From positions 1 through 64,000 of the forward strand of contig NZ_AQQY01000001.1 of NCBI RefSeq assembly GCF_000671395.1: a DNA stretch of 64,000 nucleotides, read 5' to 3'. This DNA is from Actibacterium atlanticum (GTDB lineage: Bacteria; Pseudomonadota; Alphaproteobacteria; Rhodobacterales; Rhodobacteraceae). A program made the translations under genes and the position numbers. Below the pieces are notes generated by a model. The model did not search any database. It was given only the letters and a program-made list of their open reading frames with translations, and had not been told where the DNA came from. Each line of letters starts with the position of its first letter. Within the stretch, counting starts at the first letter, position 1. Positions 1 through 7,838 of this stretch are shown piece after piece.

Positions 1-48
1 CGCAATCTCACCACGGTTCGCTATCAATATCTTCTTAAACTCAGACAT
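1..48 (-). CDS. pyc: Biotin carboxylase N-terminus, probably pyruvate carboxylase (5' fragment)
   Basis: Only the first 16 codons lie in the window; the gene runs off the left edge. The minus strand reads MSEFKKILIANRGEIA, and KILIANRGEIA is the hallmark start of biotin carboxylase domains in pyruvate, propionyl-CoA and acetyl-CoA carboxylases. A short acidic lead-in before KKILIANRGEIA is usual for alphaproteobacterial pyruvate carboxylase, which makes oxaloacetate from pyruvate. Propionyl-CoA carboxylase alpha cannot be excluded from 16 residues. No good Shine-Dalgarno sequence precedes the ATG. The gene is divergent from the helicase gene starting at 300. Confidence 0.7.
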   Translation of the reverse strand, partial: MSEFKKILIANRGEIA

Positions 49-103
49 GGGGGGAGGACTCCTTGTGTTGCGCGTTCGCGGTTCCAGTAGGGGAGTCTTA
101 GGT

Positions 104-118
104 GCACAATCCTTGTGC
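104..118. promoter_or_regulatory. Inverted repeat in divergent pyc/uvrD promoter region
   Basis: GCACAATCCTTGTGC is a perfect 6-bp inverted repeat around a 3-base centre, 56 bp upstream of the carboxylase start. It could be a regulator site. No regulator is identified. Confidence 0.3.
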
Positions 119-156
119 GGTAAATCCCCAGAAACCCGTATTCGGGCTGTCTTATA

Positions 157-172
157 GTGTTAGCGCCAACAC
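157..172. promoter_or_regulatory. LacI-type palindrome in divergent pyc/uvrD promoter region
   Basis: GTGTTAGCGCCAACAC is a near-perfect 16-bp palindrome with a central GCGC, the general form of LacI-family operators (TGTTAGCGCTAACA-like). It lies between the two divergent genes, 109 bp from the carboxylase start and 128 bp from the helicase start. The likely target is the carboxylase promoter, but this is inference. Confidence 0.35.
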
Positions 173-299
173 GAGGGAAGCCTAAAGGCGCGAATTGCCG
201 CGTCTGAGTGTTTTTCAGGCGGGTCGCGCATGAAAAGCGGGCAGGAACAATTGCAGAACGTGCTTTTCCTTTGGGCACGCTGCCTGTATCGTGACGCGC

Positions 300-2948
300 A
301 TGAGCAGCTATAATGAAGATGACGCCTTTGAGGCCGCCGCCCGCGTTCCCCTGTCGCAACGTGCGATGCAAGGGGCGATGGCGGATCGGCCCGCGCCGTA
401 TCTGGATGACCTGAACCCCGAGCAACGCCGCGCCGCCGAGACCCTGGATGGTCCGGTGTTGATGCTGGCCGGGGCGGGGACGGGGAAGACCAAGGCTTTG
501 ACCACGCGCATTGCGCATCTGTTGAACACTGGCACGGCGCTGCCCAATCAGATTCTGGCGGTGACTTTCACCAATAAAGCCGCGCGCGAGATGAAAGACC
601 GTGTCGGGCGTCATCTGGGCGGCCCGGCCGAGGGCATGCCGTGGATGGGCACCTTCCACTCGATCTGTGTGAAACTGCTGCGTCGCCATGCCGAGCTGAT
701 CCCGATCCGGGCGCAGGCCAGCGATGACGTGCTGGATGAGGGGGACTCGGCTGCGCAGCCAGCGGCAGTGCACCTGAAGAATACGTTCACCATTCTGGAC
801 ACGGATGATCAGATCCGGTTGCTGAAACAGCTGATCACTGCCGAAGGCTTGGATGAAAAACGCTGGCCTGCCCGCGCGTTGGCCGGGGTCATCGACAACT
901 GGAAGAACCGCGCCTGGACGCCCGAGGCCGTGCCCGCCGCAGAAAGCAGTGCGTTCAATGACAGGGGCGTTAAGTTGTACGCCGCCTATCAGCGCCGACT
1001 GATTGAACTTAACGCCGTGGATTTCGGTGATCTGCTGCTGCATGTGGTCAGTATTTTCCAGAACCACGAAGACGTGCTGGCCCAGTATCAACGCTGGTTC
1101 CGCTATATTCTGGTCGACGAGTATCAGGATACCAACGTCGCCCAATACCTGTGGCTGCGCCTTTTGGCGGCCAAGCATCGCAACATCTGTTGTGTCGGGG
1201 ATGACGACCAGTCGATCTATGGCTGGCGCGGGGCCGAGGTGGGCAATATCCTGCGGTTTGAAAAAGACTTCCCCGGCGCTGCGGTGATCCGGCTGGAACA
1301 GAATTACCGCTCCACCCCGCATATTTTGGCGGCGGCTTCGGCGGTGATTGCGGGCAACAAGGGGCGGCTTGGCAAAGAGCTGTGGACCGAGGCTGAAGAG
1401 GGCGAGAAGGTGCGCCTGATGGGCCATTGGGACGGCGAGGAAGAGGCGCGCTGGGTCGGTGAAGAGATCGAAGACGCGCGTGCAGGTAGAGGGCGCTATA
1501 GGGATCGAGACAACCCGCGTTCTGAAACCTTCCAGCAAGAGCTCGACAGGCGCGCGAAACAGGGCCTCGGAAGAGTAACTAGGCAAGAGTTCGTACGTTG
1601 GGCCTTTGAGAGTGGAACGGCCTTCTCCGACTTTAAGGTCCAAAAACTACTTAAAATCCTGCTTCGCGATGATCCCAAAGCGGAGAATATGTACAAGGCC
1701 CTGCTCGCAAGTCCCGTCGATAAGTACTCTTACAATGAGATTGTTATTCTGGTGCGCGCTTCGCACCAGATGCGGGCGTTCGAGGATCGGTTCCTGACCA
1801 TCGGCCTGCCGTACCGTGTGATCGGTGGGCCTCGGTTCTATGAACGGTTAGAGATTCGCGATGCCATGGCCTATTTCCGGCTGGCGGTCAGCCCGGATGA
1901 CAGCCTGGCTTTTGAACGTATCGTCAACACGCCCAAACGGGGCCTTGGCAATGTGGCGCAGCAGAAAATCCAGACGACAGCGCGGGCCAATGGGGTGTCT
2001 TTGGTCGAAGGTGCCCGGATTTTGCTTGAATCAGGCGGGATCGGCGGCAAGGGCGCCAAAGAGCTGCGCGCGCTGATCGACGGGATTGGCCGTTGGCATG
2101 GCGCGGTGCTGGACGATCGCACCAGCCACATAGAGCTGGCCGAGGTCATTCTGGATGAAAGCGGCTATACGACCCATTGGCAGAATGACAAATCCCCCGA
2201 TGCGCCGGGGCGGCTTGAGAACCTGAAAGAGCTGGTCAAAGCGCTGGAGAATTTCGACAATCTGCAGGGTTTCTTGGAACATGTCGCGCTGATCATGGAC
2301 AATGACCGCGAAGAGGCCGAAGACAAGGTCACCATCATGACCCTGCACGGCGCCAAGGGGCTGGAGTTTCCGGCGGTGTTCCTGCCCGGCTGGGAAGACG
2401 GGTTGTTTCCCAGCCAGCGCTCAATGGATGAAAGCGGCGTGAAGGGCTTGGAAGAAGAGCGCCGGCTGGCCTATGTCGGGATCACCCGCGCCGAAGAGAT
2501 TTGCACGATCACCTTTGCCGCCAACCGACGGGTCTATGGACAGTGGCAATCGCAAATGCCCTCGCGCTTTGTCGATGAGCTGCCCGAAGACCATGTCGAG
2601 GTGCTGACGGCGCCGGGGCTTTATGGTGGGGGCTATGGCGCGGCGGCGCCCTCGGCCGCGGTGGAAGAGCGGGCCTCGAAGGCGGATGTTTATAGTTCGC
2701 CGGGCTGGAAACGCATGCAGGCGCGCAGCCAATCTGGCCCGTCGCGCGCGGCCTCGATGGTGATTGATGCCAAGGCCGTGTCCAAGTTCACCGCCGGAGA
2801 GCGGATTTTCAGCCAGAAGTTCGGCTATGGCACGATTCTGGGTGTTGAGAATGATACGCTGGACGTGGAGTTCGACAAGGCGGGCGCCAAAAAGGTGAAA
2901 GCCGGGTTCGTTGTGGCGGCTGAGCGCGCCGACGACGTGCCCTTCTAA
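300..2948 (+). CDS. uvrD: UvrD/PcrA-type superfamily 1 DNA helicase with in-frame insert
   Basis: An 882-residue ATP-dependent 3'-5' DNA helicase for nucleotide excision and mismatch repair and for clearing recombination intermediates. Visible motifs are Walker A GAGTGKT (about residues 58-64), VDEYQD (about 272), GDDDQSIYGWRG, LEQNYRST, TLHGAKGLEF near 680 and a small C-terminal Tudor-like segment (FGYGTILGVENDTLDVEF). ATG 300 is chosen over the GTG at 291 because the protein family starts near MSSY. Between EEIEDARAG and YNEIVILVRAS lies about 70 residues more than usual (roughly 1483-1735). That insert uses AGA, AGG, GTA, CTA and CGA codons that the rest of the gene avoids. It is in frame and all helicase motifs are present, so the gene is probably functional. 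Confidence 0.93.
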   Translation: MSSYNEDDAFEAAARVPLSQRAMQGAMADRPAPYLDDLNPEQRRAAETLDGPVLMLAGAGTGKTKALTTRIAHLLNTGTALPNQILAVTFTNKAAREMKDRVGRHLGGPAEGMPWMGTFHSICVKLLRRHAELIPIRAQASDDVLDEGDSAAQPAAVHLKNTFTILDTDDQIRLLKQLITAEGLDEKRWPARALAGVIDNWKNRAWTPEAVPAAESSAFNDRGVKLYAAYQRRLIELNAVDFGDLLLHVVSIFQNHEDVLAQYQRWFRYILVDEYQDTNVAQYLWLRLLAAKHRNICCVGDDDQSIYGWRGAEVGNILRFEKDFPGAAVIRLEQNYRSTPHILAAASAVIAGNKGRLGKELWTEAEEGEKVRLMGHWDGEEEARWVGEEIEDARAGRGRYRDRDNPRSETFQQELDRRAKQGLGRVTRQEFVRWAFESGTAFSDFKVQKLLKILLRDDPKAENMYKALLASPVDKYSYNEIVILVRASHQMRAFEDRFLTIGLPYRVIGGPRFYERLEIRDAMAYFRLAVSPDDSLAFERIVNTPKRGLGNVAQQKIQTTARANGVSLVEGARILLESGGIGGKGAKELRALIDGIGRWHGAVLDDRTSHIELAEVILDESGYTTHWQNDKSPDAPGRLENLKELVKALENFDNLQGFLEHVALIMDNDREEAEDKVTIMTLHGAKGLEFPAVFLPGWEDGLFPSQRSMDESGVKGLEEERRLAYVGITRAEEICTITFAANRRVYGQWQSQMPSRFVDELPEDHVEVLTAPGLYGGGYGAAAPSAAVEERASKADVYSSPGWKRMQARSQSGPSRAASMVIDAKAVSKFTAGERIFSQKFGYGTILGVENDTLDVEFDKAGAKKVKAGFVVAAERADDVPF

Positions 2949-2995
2949 ACCGTATTCAATCAAATTGTGCGCGCTGCGCGCGCGTCAGATGTCTC

Positions 2996-3013
2996 GACGC
3001 CCTTTGGGGCGTC
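2996..3013 (+). terminator. Hairpin after uvrD
   Basis: GACGCCC and GGGCGTC form a 7-bp stem with a TTTG loop 48 bp after the uvrD stop. No T-run follows, so intrinsic termination is uncertain. Confidence 0.3.
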
Positions 3014-3040
3014 TCGGGATTGGTGCGCGTTGCGAGGGGG

Positions 3041-3088
3041 CGAAAAAGAAAAAACGGCGGTGCCAGGGAGGAGGAGAGGCACCGCCGT
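3041..3088 (-). terminator. Intrinsic terminator of the sRNA array
   Basis: The perfect 11-bp stem with a 13-nt loop (3054-3088) is followed on the minus strand by TTTTCTTTTT. It serves both as the last CCUCCUCCC hairpin and as the terminator. Confidence 0.8.
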
Positions 3089-3132
3089 TCTGTTCTGCGT
3101 AGACCCCAGGGAGGAGGAGGGGGCCGGCGCAT
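3041..3132 (-). ncRNA. Cuckoo/CcsR-type sRNA unit 3 (two CCUCCUCCC hairpins)
   Basis: On the minus strand, two hairpins 8 nt apart carry CCTCCTCCCT in their loops. The first (3097-3130) has an imperfect 11-bp stem. The second (3054-3088) has a perfect 11-bp stem, ACGGCGGTGCC, and is followed by TTTTCTTTTTC, an intrinsic terminator that fixes the direction of transcription. The two-hairpin layout with the motif in both loops matches the cuckoo RNA family described as CcsR1-4 in Rhodobacter sphaeroides. That family matching is recalled knowledge. The motif, stems and terminator are read directly. Confidence 0.75.
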
Positions 3133-3175
3133 CTCGGTCAAGGCGTGGGGCGCGTGGCCCGGGCCTTTATGTTTG

Positions 3176-3254
3176 CGACGGTGACACCAGGGAGGAGGAG
3201 AGGTGTCACCGTCTATTCAACGCAGACCTCAGGGAGGAGGAGAGGGCCTGCGTA
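3176..3254 (-). ncRNA. Cuckoo/CcsR-type sRNA unit 2
   Basis: Hairpins at 3221-3252 (interrupted CGCAG/CTGCG stem) and 3178-3212 (perfect 11-bp stem ACGGTGACACC) are 8 nt apart, and both show CCTCCTCCCT in the loop. The stem sequences differ completely from unit 3 while the loops are identical, so the loop is what is conserved. Units are separated by about 36-48 nt, against 8-12 nt within a unit. Whether the units are processed from one precursor, as in Rhodobacter, cannot be seen here. Confidence 0.72.
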
Positions 3255-3283
3255 TCTGTGCGGGGCTTTGCGCCCCTTATAAA

Positions 3284-3358
3284 AGGGCGACGACATCAGG
3301 GAGGAGGTCGATGCCGCCGCAGCAATCGGGGATCCCAGGGAGGAGGTAGGGAACCCGA
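3284..3358 (-). ncRNA. Cuckoo/CcsR-type sRNA unit 1
   Basis: This is the first unit in transcription order. The hairpin at 3328-3357 has a GGGTTCCC/GGGATCCC-type stem with a bulge and a mismatch. The hairpin at 3289-3317 (GCGGCATC/GATGTCGT with two G-U pairs) has CCTCCTCCCT in the loop. The gap between them is about 11 nt. Stems are weaker than the terminal hairpins of units 2 and 3. Confidence 0.68.
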
Positions 3359-3359
3359 A

Positions 3360-3736
3360 GAGCGTCGCGAGTGCGTTTGTTAGCGCCCGCTGTTGATACT
3401 GAAGATAGGGAATTGCTGCGCCTGCACAATCTCTCTTTGGAGAATGCTGCTATGCAGAAAATGCATACCAAGCGAATTGCTAAATTTAAGGCAAAATTGC
3501 ACATCTGCCGGACATGATTTGCAACCTTGGCGTGAAATGCGGGGGTTGATGTTGTCCTGAGGTCACCATTTTCGCGAAAGGCGCAGTGGGTGACGTAGCG
3601 TTATCTTTACCGGATTTATGGTTAATTTCCTGATTCCTGTTGCTGGCCTTGTCGCGGGAAACACGAATCAAAGCCTGTGTTGAGTCGCGCCTCAGGGCGA
3701 AGCGCGGCAGCTCCATCGGAACGTTTTGCATTTTTT
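3360..3736. other. Gene-free stretch between sRNA array and MraZ boxes
   Basis: No convincing gene is seen. It should hold the promoter of the minus-strand sRNA array. A 6-bp inverted repeat, TATGCA-N5-TGCATA, lies at 3451-3467. A second repeat, GTCACC...GGTGAC with an inner TTTCGCGAAA, lies near 3561-3593. No -35/-10 pair could be assigned with confidence. No DUF1127 (CcaF-like) small gene, which accompanies the CcsR cluster in Rhodobacter, is found. A 28-codon ORF at 3466-3380 on the minus strand lacks a ribosome site. Confidence 0.6.
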
Positions 3737-3765
3737 TGGGAATTAATGGGAAATTAGGGGGTGGG
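3737..3765 (+). promoter_or_regulatory. MraZ boxes upstream of the dcw cluster
   Basis: TGGGA at 3737, TGGGA at 3747 and GGGGG at 3757 stand at exact 10-bp spacing, followed by another TGGG at 3762. This matches the known MraZ operator (TGGGN repeats separated by 5 bases), so MraZ probably autoregulates the cluster here. It lies 414 bp before mraZ, which implies a long leader RNA. Confidence 0.75.
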
Positions 3766-3789
3766 CCTGATAAATCCTATATGTAGTGG

Positions 3790-4150
3790 GCATTTCCAAT
3801 TGTTATATCAACATGGGGTGTGTTGGGTCGTCTATTGTATGGCTCTCTGCCTCGGCTATTCGGGTTTTCCGGGGGTTCTCTCGGATTTATCCCGTGAAAA
3901 TCAGTTGATTTCCATGAATTCCCGTGTCATCCCTAATGCATCCGATGAGGACGGGCTCAATCAGGGGCGCAAAGAACCCCGAACAAGGCGTAAGTCAGGT
4001 TTCATACAGGCACCCGCTTTCATCACCAAAGATCCGGCGCGCAAGCGAGCAGACATCCCCCCAGGTGGCATGCGCAGCAGGACATACCCAGAGATGGGAC
4101 GAGGGCGGCGGATAGGGCAGTGGCAGCAGCTCTATCCGCCGTTTTCGTTC
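3790..4150 (+). ncRNA. Long mraZ leader, UpsM-like sRNA candidate
   Basis: About 390 bases separate the MraZ boxes from mraZ, and an intrinsic-terminator-like hairpin sits at 4106-4141, just ahead of the gene. In Rhodobacter sphaeroides the abundant sRNA UpsM arises by premature termination in the mraZ 5' UTR, and it lies beside the CcsR array, as here. Position and terminator support the analogy. The 5' end is a guess and no primary-sequence match to UpsM was checked. ORFs in this stretch are short and not convincing as proteins. Confidence 0.5.
4106..4149 (+). terminator. Attenuator-like hairpin ahead of mraZ
   Basis: CGGCGGATAG (4106-4115) pairs perfectly with CTATCCGCCG (4132-4141) over a 16-nt loop and is followed by TTTTCGTTC. 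It ends 38 bp before the mraZ start, so readthrough would control the whole cluster. Confidence 0.65.
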
Positions 4151-4178
4151 CCGACAGATAAAAAGGGGCGTCGAAACA

Positions 4179-4688
4179 GTGGCGCGACGGTTCAGAGGCG
4201 AAAGCCACCACAAGGTGGATACGAAGGGCAGGGTGTCTATCCCAGCCCTGTTTCGCCGTGTGCTGGAAGCCGGCGACCCGGATTGGACCGATGGCCTGCG
4301 CCCCCAGCTTGTGATCGTCTATGGCGATCACCGCCGCAAATACCTTGAATGTTACACAGTGGAAGCAATTGACGAGGTCGATGACCAGATCGCCGCCATG
4401 CCGCGTGGCTCTATGGCGCGCCGCATGCTGGAGCGTCTGATGCACGGTCAATCTTTCCCGACCGAAGTCGATGGCGATGGCCGTTTGGTCCTGCCGCAAA
4501 AGCTGCGCGATAAGATCGGCCTTGAAAAAGAGGCGTTCTTTATTGCCTCAGGCGATACATTCCAGATCTGGAAGCCCGAAACCTATGAGGCCGAAGAGCT
4601 GGCCAAAACCGAAGCCTGGCTGGATGACCTGCCGGATGACTTCGACCCCCTGACATTGCTGGACAGCGCCGGGGCGCAAGAGGGATGA
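4179..4688 (+). CDS. mraZ: Transcriptional regulator MraZ
   Basis: A 169-residue DNA-binding regulator of the division and cell wall cluster. It contains two SpoVT/AbrB-type repeats with the DTKGRVSIP motif (residues 14-22) and DGDGRLVLP (about 97-105). The start is GTG at 4179, giving [12 protein letters not shown], the usual MraZ beginning; GGGG 8-11 bases upstream is a weak ribosome site. The stop overlaps the start of rsmH (ATGA type, 4 bp), so translation is coupled. Matching operator repeats lie upstream at 3737-3765. Confidence 0.95.
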   Translation: MARRFRGESHHKVDTKGRVSIPALFRRVLEAGDPDWTDGLRPQLVIVYGDHRRKYLECYTVEAIDEVDDQIAAMPRGSMARRMLERLMHGQSFPTEVDGDGRLVLPQKLRDKIGLEKEAFFIASGDTFQIWKPETYEAEELAKTEAWLDDLPDDFDPLTLLDSAGAQEG

Positions 4689-5683
4689 GCGCGGCGAAGG
4701 TGAAAACCGATGCCCCCCATATTCCTGTGCTGCTGCGTCCTTTGCTGGCCGCCGTTGCCCCTGTTGAGGGCACATGGCTGGACGGCACCTTTGGCGCGGG
4801 CGGCTATAGCCGTGGCTTGTTGGAGGCTGGCGCGGATCTGGTCATCGGGGTCGACCGCGACCCGATGGTGTTTGACATGGCCGCGGCATGGGCCAGCGAC
4901 TATGGCGACCGGCTGAAACTGGTCGAAGGCACGTTTTCTGAGATGGACCAATACCATGACACCCCGCTGGATGGGGTTGTGCTGGATTTGGGCGTGTCTT
5001 CCATGCAGCTGGATATGGCCGAACGCGGCTTTTCTTTCATGCGCGACGGGCCGCTGGACATGCGGATGAGCCAATCAGGCCCCTCGGCCGCCGATCTGGT
5101 GAACGAGGCCGACGAGAAAACCATCGCCGACATTCTGTTTCACTATGGCGAAGAGCGCGCCTCGCGCCGGATCGCCCGCGCGATTGTCGAGACCCGCAAA
5201 ACAGAACCCTTTGAAACCACTGCGCAATTGGTCGCGGTGATTGAACGCTGCCTGCCGCGCTCTAAGCCCGGCCAAAGCCACCCGGCGACGCGCAGCTTTC
5301 AGGCCATTCGAATCGCGGTGAATGATGAACTTGGCCAGCTGGTCGAAGGTCTGTCCGCCGCCGAACGCGCCCTGCGCCCCGGTGGGCAACTGGCCGTGGT
5401 GACCTTCCATTCGATTGAAGACCGGATCGCCAAACGCTTCCTTCAGGCGCGTTCAGGCGGGGGCGGGCGTGCCAACCGCTATGCGCCCGAGGTCGAAGAG
5501 GACGCGCCGCAGTTCAAGCTGACCCCGCGCAAGGCCATCGGCCCCGATGCCGATGAGCTAGAGCAAAACCCGCGTGCCCGTTCCGCGCGCCTGCGTGTTG
5601 CACAACGCACCGACGCGCCAGCGGGGACACCGGACATGGCCGCGCTTGGCCTGCCAAAGTTACTGAGTGAAAGGGGGCGCTGA
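4685..5683 (+). CDS. rsmH: 16S rRNA m4C1402 methyltransferase RsmH (MraW)
   Basis: A 332-residue SAM-dependent enzyme that N4-methylates C1402 of 16S rRNA. The SAM-binding stretch [14 protein letters not shown] lies near residue 35. The family signatures [12 protein letters not shown] and GPLDMRM lie near residues 100 and 120, and [13 protein letters not shown] near residue 240. Length is normal. It overlaps mraZ at its start and the ftsL start codon at its end, as in a tightly coupled operon. Confidence 0.95.
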   Translation: MSAAKVKTDAPHIPVLLRPLLAAVAPVEGTWLDGTFGAGGYSRGLLEAGADLVIGVDRDPMVFDMAAAWASDYGDRLKLVEGTFSEMDQYHDTPLDGVVLDLGVSSMQLDMAERGFSFMRDGPLDMRMSQSGPSAADLVNEADEKTIADILFHYGEERASRRIARAIVETRKTEPFETTAQLVAVIERCLPRSKPGQSHPATRSFQAIRIAVNDELGQLVEGLSAAERALRPGGQLAVVTFHSIEDRIAKRFLQARSGGGGRANRYAPEVEEDAPQFKLTPRKAIGPDADELEQNPRARSARLRVAQRTDAPAGTPDMAALGLPKLLSERGR

Positions 5684-6033
5684 TGCGTGGTTTCCTTTAT
5701 GTTTTGACCGGGCTGGCCGTTATGGGGCTGATCTATTGGGCCTATAACGAAAACTACCAGACCCGCGAATCCATCGCCCAGGCCGAACGCCTGCAACGCG
5801 AGATCGGCCATCAACGCCAGACCCTGTCGATGCTGCGGGCCGAATGGGCCTATCTGAACCGTCCTGACCGGCTGCGCGAACTGGCCGACCTGAACTTTCA
5901 GCGTCTTGGCCTGCTGCCGCTGCGCCCTGAACAATTCGGGCTGACCGATCAGGTGGCTTATCCCGGCTCGGGCACCTTGCCGATTACCAACCCGATCGAC
6001 GCAATCGGGACGCTTGAGGAGGCCGCGCAATGA
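5683..6033 (+). CDS. ftsL: Cell division protein FtsL
   Basis: A 116-residue bitopic membrane protein. One transmembrane helix at about residues 3-20 (VLTGLAVMGLIYWAY) is followed by a short coiled-coil periplasmic part with RLQREIGHQRQTLSML and LNRPDRLRELA. The latter is a typical alphaproteobacterial FtsL motif. It acts with FtsB and FtsQ to activate FtsW-FtsI at the septum. It sits between rsmH and ftsI with overlapping ends on both sides. Confidence 0.9.
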   Translation: MRGFLYVLTGLAVMGLIYWAYNENYQTRESIAQAERLQREIGHQRQTLSMLRAEWAYLNRPDRLRELADLNFQRLGLLPLRPEQFGLTDQVAYPGSGTLPITNPIDAIGTLEEAAQ

Positions 6034-7820
6034 TCCGCACCCCGCTGCGCCCGCTGGCCCGCGTGCTTGATGCCCGCGAAAAGGGGGAAAACCCCGATGC
6101 CATCGTGCGTGAAAACCTGCGTCTGCGCCACGAAGCCATGCGCGATCAGGCCCGCACCCGCGCCGAAGGCCGCCTGTTCATCATGGCGGTGCTGTTCCTG
6201 TGCGCCTTTACTGTTGTGGGTGCCCGGATGGGCACGTTGGCGGCCTCGGTCCCGCAAGAACCCCGCATGGCCGCGACCACGGGCACGGCGATCACCGCCC
6301 AGCGTGCCGACATCGTGGATCGCAATGGCAACGTGCTGGCCACCAATCTGGCCACCCATGCGCTGTATGCGCAGCCGCCCCATATGATTGATCACGCGCG
6401 CGCGGCAGCGGAACTGGTTCGTATCTTTCCCGATCTGGACGAAGAACGCCTGATCAAAGACTTTACCGGATCGCGTAAGTTCTTGTGGATCAAAAAGAAA
6501 ATCAGCCCTGAACAAATGCAGCAAGTGCACGAAATCGGCGATCCCGGCCTGCTGTTTGGCCCGCGTGAAATGCGGCTTTATCCGAACGGCAAACTGGCGG
6601 CCCATGTGTTGGGCGGCACCAGCTTTGGCCGCGAAGGCGTGCATTCAGCCGAGGTCATCGGCGTGGCGGGTGTTGAAAAGGCCTTTGATACCTTTCTGCG
6701 CGACCCCGCCAACGAAGGCGAGGCCCTGCGCCTGTCTTTGGACCTGACCGTACAATCGGCGATCCGGCGCGTGCTCTATGGTGGGATGAAGCTGCTGAAT
6801 GCGGCCGGCGCGACCGCCGTGATGCTAGATGCCCACACCGGCGAGGTGATCTCGCTTGTGTCGCTGCCCGATTTTGATCCAAATGACCGCCCCCGTCCGC
6901 TGACAACCGGGGATGCCGGGGACAGCCCGCTGTTTAACCGCGCAGTGCAGGGCGTCTATGAACTTGGCTCAACCTATAAAATCTTCACCGCCGCGCAGGC
7001 GATGGAGCTGGGTCTGGTCAACGCCCATACCGAAGTCGACGCCAACGCGCCGATGAAATGGGGCAAGCACAAAATCCGCGAGTTCCGCAACAAAAACTAC
7101 GGCCCGAAACTGTCGGTGACCGATGTGATCGTGAAGTCGTCCAACGTCGGCACCGCCAATATGGCGCTGGCCATCGGCAAGGAGCGCCAGCAAGAGTTCC
7201 TGCGCCGTCTGGGCCTGTTTGAACCCACCCCTCTGGAGCTGGTCGAGGCCCCCGGCGCCAAGCCGCTCTTGCCGAAAAACTGGGGCGATATTCACACGAT
7301 TACAGCGTCTTACGGCCATGGTATTTCCGCCAGCCCGATGCATCTGGCCTCCGCCTATGCCTCGCTTTTGAACGGCGGTAAGCTGGTCAAACCCTCGCTT
7401 CTGGCGGGCGGCGCTGCGCCCACGGGCGAACGCATCGTTTCAGAAGACGTGTCAAAAGCCTCGCGCGAAATGCTGCGCGCCGTGGTGACCCGCGGCACCG
7501 CCAGCTTCGGCGAGGTCGAAGGCTATGCCGTTGCGGGCAAAACCGGCACTGCGGATAAACCCAAACCCACCGGCGGCTATTACGACGACAAGGTGATTGC
7601 CACCTTCGCCACCGTCTTCCCGGCTCATGATCCCAAATATGTGCTGGTCGTCACGCTGGATGAGCCCTCGGAAAACTCCGGCACCAAACCGCGCCGCACC
7701 GCCGGGTGGACAGCCGTGCCCGTCGCCGCTGAAATCATCCGCCGCACCGCACCCCTGCTGGGCTTGCGCCCCGAGATTGAACCCGCCACCGACTTCGGGG
7801 TAACACTCGCAGGGAACTGA
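6030..7820 (+). CDS. ftsI: Septal peptidoglycan transpeptidase FtsI (PBP3)
   Basis: A 596-residue class B penicillin-binding protein that crosslinks septal peptidoglycan. It has a cytoplasmic N-terminal stretch, one membrane helix at about 49-68, a dimerisation domain beginning RADIVDRNGNVLATNL, and a transpeptidase domain. The active site has GSTYK (serine near residue 313), SSN (about 370) and KTGT (about 504). Its start overlaps the ftsL stop by 4 bp. Confidence 0.95.
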   Translation: MIRTPLRPLARVLDAREKGENPDAIVRENLRLRHEAMRDQARTRAEGRLFIMAVLFLCAFTVVGARMGTLAASVPQEPRMAATTGTAITAQRADIVDRNGNVLATNLATHALYAQPPHMIDHARAAAELVRIFPDLDEERLIKDFTGSRKFLWIKKKISPEQMQQVHEIGDPGLLFGPREMRLYPNGKLAAHVLGGTSFGREGVHSAEVIGVAGVEKAFDTFLRDPANEGEALRLSLDLTVQSAIRRVLYGGMKLLNAAGATAVMLDAHTGEVISLVSLPDFDPNDRPRPLTTGDAGDSPLFNRAVQGVYELGSTYKIFTAAQAMELGLVNAHTEVDANAPMKWGKHKIREFRNKNYGPKLSVTDVIVKSSNVGTANMALAIGKERQQEFLRRLGLFEPTPLELVEAPGAKPLLPKNWGDIHTITASYGHGISASPMHLASAYASLLNGGKLVKPSLLAGGAAPTGERIVSEDVSKASREMLRAVVTRGTASFGEVEGYAVAGKTGTADKPKPTGGYYDDKVIATFATVFPAHDPKYVLVVTLDEPSENSGTKPRRTAGWTAVPVAAEIIRRTAPLLGLRPEIEPATDFGVTLAGN

Positions 7821-7838
7821 TTGGTAAAAGGCGCGGGC

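Noticed and set aside
24-1643. A 539-codon open frame on the minus strand across uvrD
   Set aside because: It is antisense to a clear helicase with all motifs. The product is low-complexity, His/Arg/Gln-rich and family-free, typical of a GC-rich shadow frame.
3041-3358. CRISPR array, because of six short identical repeats
   Set aside because: The repeat is only about 11 bases, spacing is irregular (about 40 to 80), each copy is the loop of its own hairpin, and no cas gene is near.
2967-3383. A 138-codon plus-strand ORF through the hairpin array
   Set aside because: The product is dominated by repeated GGGR/EEE strings that simply translate the hairpin loops, and the terminator T-run shows minus-strand transcription.
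3486-3731. An 81-codon minus-strand ORF that might be the DUF1127 gene expected near CcsR RNAs
   Set aside because: It has no DUF1127 pattern (no W/R-rich helix with LxxLxxxxLxDIG) and no ribosome site.
3790-4150. RNase P RNA, tmRNA or SRP RNA in the mraZ leader
   Set aside because: None of their conserved core sequences (for example GAGGAAAGTCC for RNase P) is present.
3761-4348. A 195-codon ORF starting in the mraZ leader
   Set aside because: It overlaps mraZ in another frame, crosses the terminator hairpin and resembles no protein.
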